Part shown: one piece after another, positions 1-8,922 of the stretch
How positions within the stretch are numbered: position 1 is the first letter of the stretch
Layout of the letters: every line of letters begins with the position of its first letter
Source of the DNA: Bradyrhizobium sp. Ash2021
GTDB taxonomy: Bacteria > Pseudomonadota > Alphaproteobacteria > Rhizobiales > Xanthobacteraceae
NCBI RefSeq assembly: GCF_031202265.1
Contig: NZ_CP100604.1
Coordinates: forward strand, 8,910,501-8,974,500
Direction: 5' to 3'
DNA: 64,000 nt
Made by a program: the position numbers and the translations under genes
Notes under the pieces: model-generated
What the model saw: only the letters and a program-made list of their open reading frames with translations
Told to the model about the DNA's origin: nothing
Database searches by the model: none

Positions 1-411
1 GCTGGAGACCGAGTCATAGATATAGAGAGCGCGCGCAGAATGGCTCAAGGTATCGCGGGAGCCCAGCTGATCGAGCTACCGGGCATTGACCACCTCTACA
101 CGGTTGATGGGGACACAATCCTTGACCATGTCGAGCAGTTCTTGACGGGCAAGTGCCATTCGCAGGACCGGGAGCGGGTGCTCGCTACGGTTCTCTTCGC
201 GGACATCGTGGGGTCTACCGAGCGGGCTATCGCGCTCGGTGATCATTCATGGCGCGAATTGCTTGCGGCGTTCCATGCAAAAGTTCAGGAGATGCTCCGG
301 AACTTCAACGGGCGTGAGGGGATGAGGCGCGGGCACTACAAAGGCCGCTGCCGGATGTTTGCTCTAAGCCTTGCTCTAATTTCCGGCCTCGCGATCGGCC
401 CGTCCTGGTAA
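1..411 (+). pseudogene. C-terminal remnant of alpha/beta hydrolase-adenylate cyclase fusion
   Basis: The frame is open from the first base, so the gene began outside the window. Residues up to about 50 match the end of an alpha/beta hydrolase (GDRV near the start, LPGIDHL around the catalytic His). They are followed by the first part of a class III nucleotide cyclase domain (TVLFADIVGSTERA, with the metal-binding Asp). After NFNGRE the reading changes to unrelated residues and stops, so about 100 residues of cyclase domain are missing. The full-length family has a hydrolase N-terminus and a cyclase C-terminus. The fragment should be catalytically dead. Its end overlaps the tail of the convergent lipase gene, so the break probably came with a local rearrangement. 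Confidence 0.6.
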
Positions 412-1386
412 CGAGGTCAAGAACTGCAGTGCGGCGTTGCGCGTGTCTGGAGAGTTCAGGATCCCGAGATGAGCGGTGAAGAGGACCGTGTCGAATAGAC
501 CCTGGCCGACAAGGTCGATCGTCCCGGCGCCGGCGAGGCCGGCGCTGGCAGTGAAATCATGCGGTTTGCCGTCGCGATCCTCGGCGGGAACGCCGGGGAG
601 GGCACCGTCCTGCAGGCTGTTGTAGACGAAGTCGGCTGTTCCTGGCTTGTTGCGGATTACCAGGTAACGAGTGGGACCCGGCGTCTCGCCCGCGGCGTTC
701 AGTACCGTGAGCAACTGGGTGTGGTCGGAACCGTACTCGTCGCATACCGCGCTGTTCGGCGTGAAGCCGCCGCCGCTCGCCAGCTGGTAGAAGTTGAGCG
801 GGCTGGGCGAGCAGTCAATGATGCCATGATTGGGTCCGTCAATGGCGACGAGCGCCCGCACCTTGCGATAGGCATTGTCCTGCAGCATCCATTCCCGGGC
901 CACGGTGACGCCGAGACTGTGGGCGACGATGTCGACGCGCTTGGCGCCAGTGAAGTCGAGGACCGCCTGCACGAATTCGCGCAGGATCGGCACAGCCGCG
1001 GCAGTAGTGTGCGAGACGCCTGAGCGATGGGTATTGTCCTGCACCAGATCGCACTGATCGCCTTGATAACCCAGCCCCCAGAGCTCGCTCGGGCGGTAGC
1101 CGTGATCGAGGAAGAATTGCGCGAAGGCTTGGATGCGGCCAAAGGGGTTGCAGGCGGTCGCGAACGGGGTGTCATTGTTGCCGTGGAGGAAGATCACTGG
1201 GACGTGCTCGATGCGGCCGATATGGGAGCCAAAGCCAATCACCGGCTGGCCGAGATAGAAGTTGCGGATCACCGGGAAGTCGTCGGGAAACTTCGTGCCG
1301 ATCTCGGCGGCGCTCGCAAACGCTCCGGCGCCAAACTGTAACAGAACCGCGATGATGGCTGCAATGCGAAGGTGTTTGGTGGTCAT
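376..1386 (-). CDS. secreted lipase/esterase, alpha/beta-hydrolase fold
   Basis: A 336-residue protein with an N-terminal signal peptide (MTTKHLR, then a hydrophobic stretch ending near ASAAE), so it is probably exported to the periplasm or outside. The hydrolase core shows VIFLHGNND (oxyanion loop), the nucleophile elbow AHSLGVT, and a DGPNHG segment. This resembles the class 2 lipases (EstA/LipA type, PF01674), which hydrolyse ester bonds of lipids or short esters. I chose the ATG at 1386 because GGAGGGG stands just upstream and the signal peptide starts there; a longer in-frame start at 1488 has no such support. Substrate is unknown. It stands alone and converges on the truncated cyclase gene. 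Confidence 0.8.
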   Translation of the reverse strand: MTTKHLRIAAIIAVLLQFGAGAFASAAEIGTKFPDDFPVIRNFYLGQPVIGFGSHIGRIEHVPVIFLHGNNDTPFATACNPFGRIQAFAQFFLDHGYRPSELWGLGYQGDQCDLVQDNTHRSGVSHTTAAAVPILREFVQAVLDFTGAKRVDIVAHSLGVTVAREWMLQDNAYRKVRALVAIDGPNHGIIDCSPSPLNFYQLASGGGFTPNSAVCDEYGSDHTQLLTVLNAAGETPGPTRYLVIRNKPGTADFVYNSLQDGALPGVPAEDRDGKPHDFTASAGLAGAGTIDLVGQGLFDTVLFTAHLGILNSPDTRNAALQFLTSLPGRADREAGN

Positions 1387-1654
1387 AGCCCCTCCAGCCC
1401 CGGTAAGTATTCGCTGAACGTAGCGAACTCGTTTGCAAACATCCGCTGACTGCTCATGTTTACCTGAAACAAAAACATATTCTATCAATGGTTGTGGTGA
1501 AGCAGGATCGTGTCGAATTGTCTAGCTTATTTTGCCATGGCGAAAGCTCGATCCCGGCAGCGTGTCTTCTCCTACTTTGGATGTGCGTGGTGGATCGGGC
1601 CGCGAGTTGCTGCCCGCTCTGTTAGGATTCGGGGATCGCCAAGCCGCGCGCCCG

Positions 1655-1795
1655 CGATGATCCATGCCGATGTCCGAGTCGGGTCAAACTCGGAAGTCGC
1701 CTTCCGTCACCGCGACGTCCGTTCATCCCTCGGGAGCAGACATCGGACCGCGCGCTCGGTACGTCCGTTTCGTGCCAAGAGCCGACCCGGCAGCC
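1655..1795 (+). repeat. remnant of a dispersed pseudo-coding repeat
   Basis: Translated on the plus strand this stretch reads MSESGQTRKS ... SGADIG, then RYVRFVPRAD. That is the pattern of short hypothetical proteins scattered through Bradyrhizobium genomes, which I regard as a dispersed non-coding repeat family rather than genes. A related scrap (frame reading RNGSKAEKLN) lies near 4055-4085. No start site or codon pattern supports expression. Confidence 0.45.
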
Positions 1796-1819
1796 CCTCC
1801 GCCCATAGATCGCCAGGAG

Positions 1820-2215
1820 TCACACGCCAGGTTCGATCGGCTTGTCGACTGCGCCGCCGCCCTCGGCCCAATCCTTGAAGGCGCCGAGATTGTAGACCTG
1901 ATCATAGCCCATCTCTTTGAGCACCTTGCCGCCCAAGGCCGCGCGCCCGCCAGAGCCACAATAAAGGATGACGGTTTTCTCCTTTGCGAAATTCTTATCA
2001 TGGTAGGGCGACTCGGGATCGGCGCGGAATTCCAGCATACCGCGCGAGACATGTAGGGCGCCGGCGACTATGCAGCTTTTTTCCACTTCCGCAGTGTCGC
2101 GCACGTCGACCACCAGCGTGTCGCCCCTGGCGATCATCTCGCGCGCCTGCGTCGGCGTTATCCGCGGCACCGCGGCGTTGGCAGCTTCCATCATCTGCTT
2201 GACGCTTATGGCCAT
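1820..2215 (-). CDS. single-domain rhodanese (sulfurtransferase)
   Basis: 131 residues, one rhodanese domain. The active-site loop is CGSGGR with the catalytic Cys at about residue 86, preceded by the conserved VDVRD (about 36-40) and followed by a GYDQVYNLGAFKDW end typical of the fold. Such proteins move sulfane sulfur between thiol donors and acceptors in the cytoplasm. The ATG at 2215 has GGAGGA seven bases upstream. It is a close paralogue of the rhodanese at 27979-28350: the domain length, the Cys position and the RGMLEFRADPES segment are shared. Here it has no metabolic neighbours. Confidence 0.88.
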   Translation of the reverse strand: MAISVKQMMEAANAAVPRITPTQAREMIARGDTLVVDVRDTAEVEKSCIVAGALHVSRGMLEFRADPESPYHDKNFAKEKTVILYCGSGGRAALGGKVLKEMGYDQVYNLGAFKDWAEGGGAVDKPIEPGV

Positions 2216-2744
2216 GGTGTCCTCCTCTCCCGAGCATTCGTGACCCTCAGCTGCGGATGTGCCCCGGAGCGTCAGGAACGACGCCAAGATATCACACCTC
2301 TCACGGCGCCGCAGGGGGCATCGAAAGGCGGTGAGCCTGGACAATGACCGGTTTGGGTCATTCGCGTCATTCTGATCATGCGCTAACCACTTCCGGTCTA
2401 CGCCGATAAGCAGACATCTTCAGCGTCGATCCGCATGTCTCAAAGGTGCCATATGCGGAAGTGGCATAGGTCGAGAAACGGCATTGTGCGACCCGTGAAC
2501 GGCTCCACTAAGCCATGTATGCGCGAAAATCCGTTGCGGTGGAGGTCACTTTGAATTCCGCCGCTCAATCCTGGCACGCGGCGGATAGCTCCGCGCTGCC
2601 CCAGCTTATGTAGGCTGCGCTGAAACGTGATAATCGCCTTCACTGAAAGACGATCCGCCAGCCTGCGTAGCGTTGGGACATTCCCGAACCACACTCGGCT
2701 CTGACGGCCTCAAGGCATTGCCTTTGTTTTTTGAGTGAGGACAA
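2216..2744. other. no convincing gene
   Basis: Several short frames exist but none has both a plausible start and recognisable protein character. Around 2385-2430 the minus strand reads MSAYRRRPEVV after an ATG, resembling another dispersed Bradyrhizobium-type repeat. The first 60 bases contain the ribosome binding site and presumably the promoter of the rhodanese gene. Confidence 0.4.
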
Positions 2745-2969
2745 TCACGCTGATGCCAATCTCGCTGAATGGCTGCGCCCAAGCAGCTTCTCATCGCGCC
2801 TCGGCAATAACCCGCGCTCATAAGCAAGCTTGTAGGCGTATGCGGCCGATAGTCCGTTGCTCATCGCAAGTTCGGTTCCTTTGATGGGATCGCCTAGATA
2901 AGCATACAGGATTTGCTCGCGAGTTTCTTTGGTGATCCTGTTGCGGCTATTCCATCTTCCAGTTGTCAT
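2745..2969 (-). CDS. small helical, possibly DNA-binding protein
   Basis: 74 residues, predicted mostly helical and basic at the C-terminus. The segment TKETREQILYAYLGD ... GTELAMSNGLSAAYAYKLAYERGL has the look of a helix-turn-helix (a homeodomain-like or resolvase-tail helix pair), so DNA binding is possible but not demonstrated. The ATG at 2969 is preceded by AAGGAGG at ideal spacing, the best ribosome binding site in this region, which is the main reason to believe the gene. I do not recognise a family. It lies upstream, on the same strand, of nothing obviously related. Confidence 0.55.
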   Translation of the reverse strand: MTTGRWNSRNRITKETREQILYAYLGDPIKGTELAMSNGLSAAYAYKLAYERGLLPRRDEKLLGRSHSARLASA

Positions 2970-3055
2970 TTGGTGCCTCCTTATGCGAAGCAATACACGG
3001 CATCGGACGAGCTGGAGCTAGTGGGCGGGAGCTGCTGATCGCCTTGCGCTCGCGG

Positions 3056-3415
3056 TCAACCCATGCTTCCCGGCAGGAAGCATCTGACGCCAACCAAAGC
3101 GCCGTTCAGATAGTAGGGCCAGACCATCGTGCGGCCAGCGCGGTTCGGTCCATCCACGACAGCGTCGTTCGGAACATCAACCCACTCGCCATCAATGCGC
3201 ACGCGATAGTGACCGTCCTTAGTTTCCCAATCGGCGTCATCAACGCGCTCCGCATCACTGCCATCGCAGCAGGGCCCTTTGCCACTGTACAAGCTCTCAT
3301 ACCAACTGTTCAACTCAGGGCGCTGATGATCGTGGGCGCGAGCGTGACCGACTGTAGAAATCGGCAGCATGACGGTGAATAGAACAAGCGTTGCATGCCA
3401 AAAGTGATTGTTCAT
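3056..3415 (-). CDS. small secreted protein of unknown function with CC motif
   Basis: About 119 residues from the ATG at 3415. A clear signal peptide ends near VGHARA, followed by a compact mature domain with a paired Cys motif (GPCCDGSDA) and a third Cys near the C-terminus (GVRCFLPG). The paired cysteines and the YRVRIDGEWVDVP strand suggest a small disulfide-bonded periplasmic domain seen in rhizobial hypothetical proteins. An ATG at 3460 overlaps the stop of the upstream gene (ATGA), so translation may start there instead, but that would place 15 polar residues before the signal sequence. It is the last gene of a three-gene minus-strand set (3842 to 3056). Confidence 0.65.
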   Translation of the reverse strand: MNNHFWHATLVLFTVMLPISTVGHARAHDHQRPELNSWYESLYSGKGPCCDGSDAERVDDADWETKDGHYRVRIDGEWVDVPNDAVVDGPNRAGRTMVWPYYLNGALVGVRCFLPGSMG

Positions 3416-3456
3416 CTCACACCCAATCCCGGAATCCCTCTGTGCAGTCAGGAAAT

Positions 3457-3627
3457 TCATCCATCCGCATCAACATGCGAAGCTTTCTCAGCTCGCCGCT
3501 GGTAGTCGTCGGCAAGAGCCTTAAGCTGACCCGCAATCGCTGAGTCGGTCATGGTTTTGGCAGCGCGGAGCAAAGTCTGTGCCGTCTCTAAATATTCCTT
3601 GCCTCGTTGTGAGATCTGGACCGTCAT
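3457..3627 (-). CDS. small helical hypothetical protein
   Basis: 56 residues, highly charged and helical (KEYLETAQTLLRAAKTMTD ... KALADDYQRRAEKA). The ATG at 3627 overlaps the stop codon of the upstream zinc-ribbon-like gene (ATGA), implying translational coupling. Its own stop overlaps a possible ATG of the next gene in the same way. GAGGG precedes the start. I recognise it only as a recurrent small rhizobial protein; function unknown, cytoplasmic by composition. Confidence 0.6.
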   Translation of the reverse strand: MTVQISQRGKEYLETAQTLLRAAKTMTDSAIAGQLKALADDYQRRAEKASHVDADG

Positions 3628-3842
3628 AAAGCCCTCGCGCGGTTCTCGGGCAGCTGGAAGGCGACTTGGAGCCAGCCCATCCAATTGCGGTCACTTTCCC
3701 TGCGAGTTCTGAAGCGATCGACGCACTTCTTGGAACAAAGCGGGGTTCGCCACGAGTAGTGCCGGACGAGACCAAACTTGCCATCACAAACTGCGCATCG
3801 CGCGGCACTGCCAGATCTAAGACTTTCGGAGCAGTCGGGCAT
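3624..3842 (-). CDS. small zinc-ribbon-like protein
   Basis: 72 residues. Four cysteines form two pairs, CAVC near residue 16 and CSKKC near residue 36, separated by about 20 residues with conserved aromatic positions. This is the layout of a zinc ribbon or TRASH-like metal-binding finger. AAGAGGAAA precedes the ATG at 3842. It is the first gene of the coupled minus-strand trio ending at 3056. The finger predicts zinc binding; what it contacts is unknown. Confidence 0.6.
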   Translation of the reverse strand: MPDCSESLRSGSAARCAVCDGKFGLVRHYSWRTPLCSKKCVDRFRTRRESDRNWMGWLQVAFQLPENRARAL

Positions 3843-4081
3843 TGGAGTTTCCTCTTGGTACTATCCTCGCTGTTCGTCGATCGTCCTTTTTTCACCGTCG
3901 CACTTCATAAGAGTCTGTGCGCTTTTCCAACGCATGCAGCCTAAGACGATCGCTTCAGCGGCTCAATTGAACGTAGGTAATCGTCCGGCATGTAAAGGGG
4001 TAACGGAACCCATACGAAGGTTTATGGGGCTCGCCGTTAAAGCCGACGACTTCCGCAACGGGTCAAAAGCTGAAAAGCTCA

Positions 4082-4288
4082 ATGGGAGCATATGTTTTCC
4101 GCTTTGCCATGAAGTCAGATACCGCAACTCGGGACGACATCGGCGGCGCCAGGGTCGAGTACGAGGAAAAGGTCGTTGTACTCGTCGAGCTGAATACGAC
4201 GATGATTGCTGCCCGCGAGAATGCCATAACGGAAATGTATGCTGCGATTTTGGTCAATACCAACCCGGAGGAGATGGCCAAAGCGTAA
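4082..4288 (+). CDS. possible small hypothetical protein
   Basis: 68 residues, acidic and without Cys. There is no strong ribosome binding site before the ATG, and the start lies at the edge of a dispersed-repeat scrap. The amino-acid composition is protein-like (ending NTNPEEMAKA), but an opposite-strand frame of similar length covers the same bases. The surrounding 3843-4384 holds nothing else I can support. Confidence 0.3.
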   Translation: MGAYVFRFAMKSDTATRDDIGGARVEYEEKVVVLVELNTTMIAARENAITEMYAAILVNTNPEEMAKA

Positions 4289-4384
4289 CACTCAAAGGGA
4301 GAGATCAAGTAGGCGATCTTTGCTTGCTGATTTCTCCTTGTGCGCCGCTTTGGTTATAACGAGAACCCGTTTCGGATGAGCGAC

Positions 4385-4693
4385 CTAAATTGAAGGGCTG
4401 TAAGGTGGTAGCCATCCTTTTGCCCGCGCACGCGCGATCATCCGTTGGGCTTCGGCTACAGAAATTTTCTTGTTGCTACGCACGCTCATGGCACAGCCTG
4501 CCCTCAAGTCACTGTCGAGCGAGTGGTAAAAACCACGTCGGTAGAATTCTCCCTCCGGATTCAAAGCCCCTAATTGCAAGGTACGTACCGGCATTAGACT
4601 TGCCGCTCGAATAATCGCGGGCGCGCATATCAGGGAAGCGGCAGCACCAAAGAAGACGATTCTGCGCGTCATTCTGGCGTCGGTGTCGGTCAT
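4385..4693 (-). CDS. small exported protein of unknown function
   Basis: 102 residues from the ATG at 4693 (95 from the ATG at 4672). The N-terminus is a Tat- or Sec-type signal (MTRR, then GAAASLICAPAIIRAASLMPVR). The same RAASLMPVR junction occurs in rhizobial proteins of phage or mobile-element surroundings. The mature part is short and basic with ISVAEAQRMIARARAKGW. Ribosome binding site is weak. Location is probably periplasmic; function unknown. Confidence 0.5.
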   Translation of the reverse strand: MTDTDARMTRRIVFFGAAASLICAPAIIRAASLMPVRTLQLGALNPEGEFYRRGFYHSLDSDLRAGCAMSVRSNKKISVAEAQRMIARARAKGWLPPYSPSI

Positions 4694-4987
4694 TGCGAGT
4701 CTCAGATTTTGCGGTTGTGCAATAGGCACGACCGGCAAGCTGGAATGCAATCAGCAGCTTCGCGTCGCTCTCATGAGGGATTTGATGATCAGCCCGGGGC
4801 GGTTGCTATCCCGTCCCGGACTTCGTTTCTCCAGCGTCACCCGTCTCAACGAATTGCCGTGGTCGCGTCTGTTGCGCGTGGCTATGATCGCCCGGCCAGT
4901 CTTACCACTCCCCGAATAGGCTACCGAACGATCTATTGTAATCGACCGCCAAAGCCGATCGGATCGCGCCCGTTCGGGGTAGTTCGT

Positions 4988-5479
4988 TTAGTTGAACGTG
5001 CTCGGATCACCGATGATTTCGATCTTATTCTCGCTCAGAGACCACATCGCCGAACGGACACCCTGATCGTCGGCCCCGGCCGTCATCAAGGCCGCGAATT
5101 GATCAGGACAAAGCTCGTTGATTGGTCGCCGGCCGAGCAGATCTTTCGGCAAGTTGTGTTGCAAGCCCATGCCTGCCATCTCTTGAAGCAGACAGGGAAG
5201 CACGAGAGTGACAGTCTTCCAATCGTCCGGAAAGAACGGTCGAGCGGGGCCGAAGGTATCAAACCAATGAATAACGTACTCGGGAAAGAGTTTCTCGACG
5301 GCTCTGCGACCTGCCGGGGAGGCCGCCACTTGCACTTCACCAAGGTGCTCACCATCAAGACCGATGAAGAGAACATCGACCATCTTAGTCAGATCGTCGA
5401 GAGCCGTCATGAATTTTTGTGGCTTCACTCGGCGCTTATTGGCCATCCTCTCGGACAGCTTCGTGTATAGTTGCGGCAT
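4988..5479 (-). CDS. hypothetical protein
   Basis: 163 residues with good codon pattern on the minus strand and AAGGG ten bases before the ATG at 5479. The central part (DVLFIGLDGEHLGEV ... KLFPEYVIHWFDTFGPARPFFPDDW) looks like a globular cytoplasmic domain. There is no signal peptide, membrane segment or metal motif, and I do not recognise the family. A longer plus-strand frame over the same bases lacks protein character. No neighbour suggests a role. Confidence 0.5.
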   Translation of the reverse strand: MPQLYTKLSERMANKRRVKPQKFMTALDDLTKMVDVLFIGLDGEHLGEVQVAASPAGRRAVEKLFPEYVIHWFDTFGPARPFFPDDWKTVTLVLPCLLQEMAGMGLQHNLPKDLLGRRPINELCPDQFAALMTAGADDQGVRSAMWSLSENKIEIIGDPSTFN

Positions 5480-6523
5480 GGGGATGCCCTTTCACGTGTC
5501 CCCCGGTAAAGACCCGGTGAGGGGGAAAATTATTGACGACGGATGGTCTGTCGCCCGCGTCTACACCTTGCCATCTCGCACACACCGCATTTGCGCCGAT
5601 GTGATCAGTCCGTGGCCCCGTGAAAAGGGATGAGGGCCATAAGGTAGGTTGGTAGAAGTCACCGTCTTTGGTGCTTCAGCTTTTACGCAAGGTCATATCT
5701 GTATATTGCGGCGCCGGCTTCAAGAGCTTCGCGACGTGATCGAGTTGCATGCATAATGGGTGTCGCAAGAGCAACAGCGAGCGGATTTTCTAAATCTCAA
5801 TTTCGGTTTATTTTTCGGGGAGGCTTAGAAGCGGCGCGCCGGTGCAACTCGAGGCGCATACTCACATTAGGCAGCTCGCATGACAAAGGAAATTTAGGTT
5901 TAATGAATTGAGACCGTGAATTGAGGAAAATCTCGCGTGCGCGTGTAATTAAGAAAGAAGGTTAACGCGCTCCTACCACGTTTTCCGCTGGAAGCCGTCA
6001 GTTGCGGAAGACCCCATTGCTCATCTCAGGCCGAAGAGTACCAGACCTACATTGCGAGGGTCAGCAGCAATGAGCTTGGCTCGATCTTAACCAGGATCTC
6101 AGCCACTTTTGGAGCTGCAACGAGAGACGTGAGTCAAAATGGGAATTGGTTTCGCGTAATGTGCCTTATGGAATCTTTTCAGCGACCCCCAAGAAGCGTG
6201 CCAAGTAACGCTTTAACCATCGCGTCTACATCTAGTGGCGCTCAGTCTGCGACCGCTTTCGTTGATAGACGATCGTCGCGAGACCACCTCGTCCATCATC
6301 AGTCTTTCGCAAGACGTGCAGACAAGTTTAGCTATTAACTGGCCATGCGGAGTTCGCATGGTAAAAAGCGAAGGTAAAGAATTAATGTTAATGATAGTTA
6401 CGTCCAAGCGATCGCGCTCGACTTAACCAAAAGACCATAACGCGGTTGCCTGCCAAGTAGAACCATAAGAGACTGAACACGCTGTTCGGCGAAATCTTAA
6501 TTTGCCAGAGCGACGGTTTCGGG
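5480..6523. other. about 1 kb without a recognisable gene
   Basis: Base composition drops here compared with the flanks, with several A/T-rich runs between 5700 and 6480. Short frames on both strands lack ribosome binding sites and protein-like composition. I see no tRNA, inverted-repeat pair or repeat family in it. The drop in GC is consistent with foreign or decayed DNA. Confidence 0.4.
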
Positions 6524-6802
6524 ATGATGGACGTCGACCTTTCTACAGCCGAAGATGCCTATGCGACTTTGCTGGACGCGAGAAACAAGCCGCGCGCGGC
6601 CGCGGCCGTTTTGGTCCGTGCTCTGAGAGCCAAGACCCAGAACGCCGGCAGGCATTCTCACGAACTCGAGATGGCGCAGGCGGATGCTTGGCTCGCCATT
6701 TGTGCGCTGTCCAAAAGTCTCGATAACGACCACGAGACTGATGCCGAGACTTGGTCGCGCGCGATCAGTCGCACCGAAGAGTGGCGAAATCTTCTGGATT
6801 GA
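6524..6802 (+). CDS. small helical hypothetical protein
   Basis: 92 residues, alanine-rich and predicted all-helical (STAEDAYATLLDARNKPRAAAAVLVRALRA ... QADAWLAICALSKSL), resembling the size and style of small helical-repeat proteins. Two adjacent ATG codons (6524, 6527) could serve as start; there is no strong Shine-Dalgarno. No family recognised. Confidence 0.45.
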   Translation: MMDVDLSTAEDAYATLLDARNKPRAAAAVLVRALRAKTQNAGRHSHELEMAQADAWLAICALSKSLDNDHETDAETWSRAISRTEEWRNLLD

Positions 6803-7059
6803 TTTAGTTTCGCTCAGCCACGCGATGCTGTGATGTCAGTCGCGCAGATCGAACTGAACGCGAAGCCGATTGGCGATTTGCCTACGTAGACACGCCATGT
6901 ACGGTCGCTTGGCTGCACCGATAGTCCGAGCAATTAACCAGGACGCGCCGCGGAACGCCTGACGATCGCATCTGCCCGAACGTAACGAAGCACTCCCGGC
7001 CGCGGCCTTAAGGATCGTGGCCGGCCGCGCAGGCGCATCGTTCCGAAGCACTAGCCGGT

Positions 7060-7290
7060 TCAAACGTGTGTGCGCATCCTCGATCTTATTGGCGCCTCGA
7101 AGATTTTCAGCCCGGTCTCATCGCGGACGGCGATGCGGTTCCCCGGCTTACCGAAGATTGGCCGCTCGGTTGCGATGCGTTGAGCTATGAACTTGGCGTG
7201 GTCCTTCGCTTCCTTTCGGGACTTGCATTGATGTCCCAGGACGTCATGAGCTGGAAGCTCGCCGACCAGATCAAAGAAGAACCTTTTCAT
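7060..7290 (-). CDS. DUF6894-like small protein
   Basis: 76 residues. The start MKRFFFDL, followed by a GxxxxHDxxGxxC segment and a helix with KEAKDHAKFIAQRI, then AVRDETGLKIFEAPI, matches the compact alpha/beta pattern of the DUF6894 family. That family is abundant and of unknown function in Bradyrhizobium and relatives. Cytoplasmic. The ribosome binding site is weak. A possible downstream frame from a TTG at 7063 (to 6836) is not supported. Confidence 0.6.
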   Translation of the reverse strand: MKRFFFDLVGELPAHDVLGHQCKSRKEAKDHAKFIAQRIATERPIFGKPGNRIAVRDETGLKIFEAPIRSRMRTHV

Positions 7291-7308
7291 GAGCGAGCGA
7301 GTCCGAAA

Positions 7309-7572
7309 TCACTTGAATTGCGGAACCGTCGGAGCGCTTATACGCGGCGGCGGTATCGGCGCTACCCTATTAGCATTTCCGATCCCGCTCGGGTCGGTCA
7401 CCTGACTTTGCGCCGCGCCAACCAGACCAGGGTTCGATCGAACTCCTCCCCCCATTGCTGAATGTCCCATTGCGGCCCCTCCGTCTGGACCACCTCCGGC
7501 TCGCGCAAATGAAGCGGCAGGCGAGGCCAAGACCACCAAGAATACTAAAGCGACTTTTACCGTGTTCGACAT
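7309..7572 (-). CDS. small secreted glycine/proline-rich protein
   Basis: 87 residues from the ATG at 7572, which has AGGAG at proper spacing. A clear Sec signal peptide (MSNTVKVALVFLVVLASPAASFARA) leads to a low-complexity mature part rich in Gly, Ala, Pro and Ser (GGGPDGGAAMGHSAMGGG ... PIPPPRISAPTVPQ). It is probably a flexible periplasmic or surface peptide; function unknown. It lies on the same strand just upstream of the DUF6894-like gene. Confidence 0.6.
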   Translation of the reverse strand: MSNTVKVALVFLVVLASPAASFARAGGGPDGGAAMGHSAMGGGVRSNPGLVGAAQSQVTDPSGIGNANRVAPIPPPRISAPTVPQFK

Positions 7573-8922
7573 GGGGAAGCTCCTGCCGTGGAGCTGATAT
7601 GTAGGTTGCAATCCATCGACATTACCTGGTTCACGCCGATCTGATTCATCAGAACAATGAGAGGTGAGGGCGCTGGTTCACTCCGTTGGGCTTTTCTCTC
7701 AAAATCCGGCCTGACCGTCGGCCGTTCTCAGGACGGTTTATCGGCCGATTTCTCTGCGGCTGTTTTGCGCGCCAGGATGCCCGTCTGTAGCGGGGGAACA
7801 TGCCCTATCAAAGCGCAGTCCGCCGCGCGTTCGGGAATCACGCCCGCGGTCAAAAGAACGGCCCCAGCACGGGGATGAGCTAGTACGCGCCGGCGGATTG
7901 GCTGGTTTCGCCCGAAGGACAGCAAGCGGAGCGTTCCATGGACCGACAAAAATTATTCAAGCCGTCCGAAACGTCGCCGCGCCGACCTGCGGATCGCTCC
8001 GCCTCGGCGTTATCCCGTGAAGCCACTGGTGAGACTGGGTGCAAAGCGAATCACTGCACCTTTTGCGGGATTTCTCTCACAAGCCCAATTTGCCCGAATA
8101 GAGCGGAAATTCGAACAACATTTCAAAGGGTTATTTTCGCAAGCCTATCGGAAGTTAGAATCCCCTCCGGTCCGCCAGTAAGTCACTGATATTACAGTAG
8201 AAAATGTCTCAGGCGCGAATGTGCCGACACTTCCGCGGGTTAGCGACCGGAGTTGTGTGAGTTGGCCACTGAGAGAGCGAATTCTTCGCGATTTTCACGT
8301 TCAGCGTACGCCATTTCTCAGAACGCGACTTCGCCAGTGGCTTTCTCTGCGAATGATGCTGGCGACGAAAAGAGAAACAGTGCAATCCAGCGAAACTCGT
8401 ATGACTTTACGTCCGCAAAAGCGCGGTGCCGATGATCAGCGCGCGCAGAACTGTGATCGCGGATGATGCCAGGCTCGTCTCGGGCGTGAGCTCTCCGCAC
8501 GGCAAGGATGCCGTTCCGATGGACTTCCGTTACCAGCGCCTCGATGCAGAGCGACAAACGAGACGTGATTAGCCGCCAGATAGCAGATCAGGCCAGTTGC
8601 CGTACTCGGCGACGATTTTCCGCCAGCTTGCTTACTCGCTCGAATGAGGCAGAGCTGGGGCTTCAGTCCGAGCGTCCGTATCGCGCGGTAAAGTAAAGTG
8701 CCCTTCCTGAGGGAGGGGTGACAGTTCTGGAGTGCACCCCTAGCCTGAGAGAGGAAATCGTGACAGTTCTCCGTAAGGCGCGTTTGCCTGCGAGCTTCAA
8801 ATCCATGTTTGCCTCTTCAGCGCTCAATAGAGCTGAATGTCTGACCGTGGAACTCCAGGCTTTGGCGCAGAAAACGTGGAGTCTCTCTGGCGTGACCCGC
8901 CATCGGCTGGTGAGATCGACGA
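7573..8922. other. about 1.35 kb without a supportable gene
   Basis: No frame has a good start, codon bias and recognisable protein together. An 11-base direct repeat (gtgacagttct) occurs at about 8717 and 8759, each preceded by a purine-rich run. It could be a paired operator, but there is no adjacent promoter or gene to support that. The rest looks like decayed intergenic DNA. Confidence 0.35.

Noticed and set aside
1510..1878. 122-codon plus-strand frame
   Set aside because: Arg/Ser-rich translation of a dispersed repeat and of the region antisense to the rhodanese end.
4709..5470. 253-codon plus-strand frame
   Set aside because: It lies antisense to a better minus-strand gene (4988-5479), has no recognisable segments and lacks a start signal.
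6836..7063. 75-codon minus-strand frame from a TTG
   Set aside because: No ribosome binding site, Arg-rich composition, no family resemblance.
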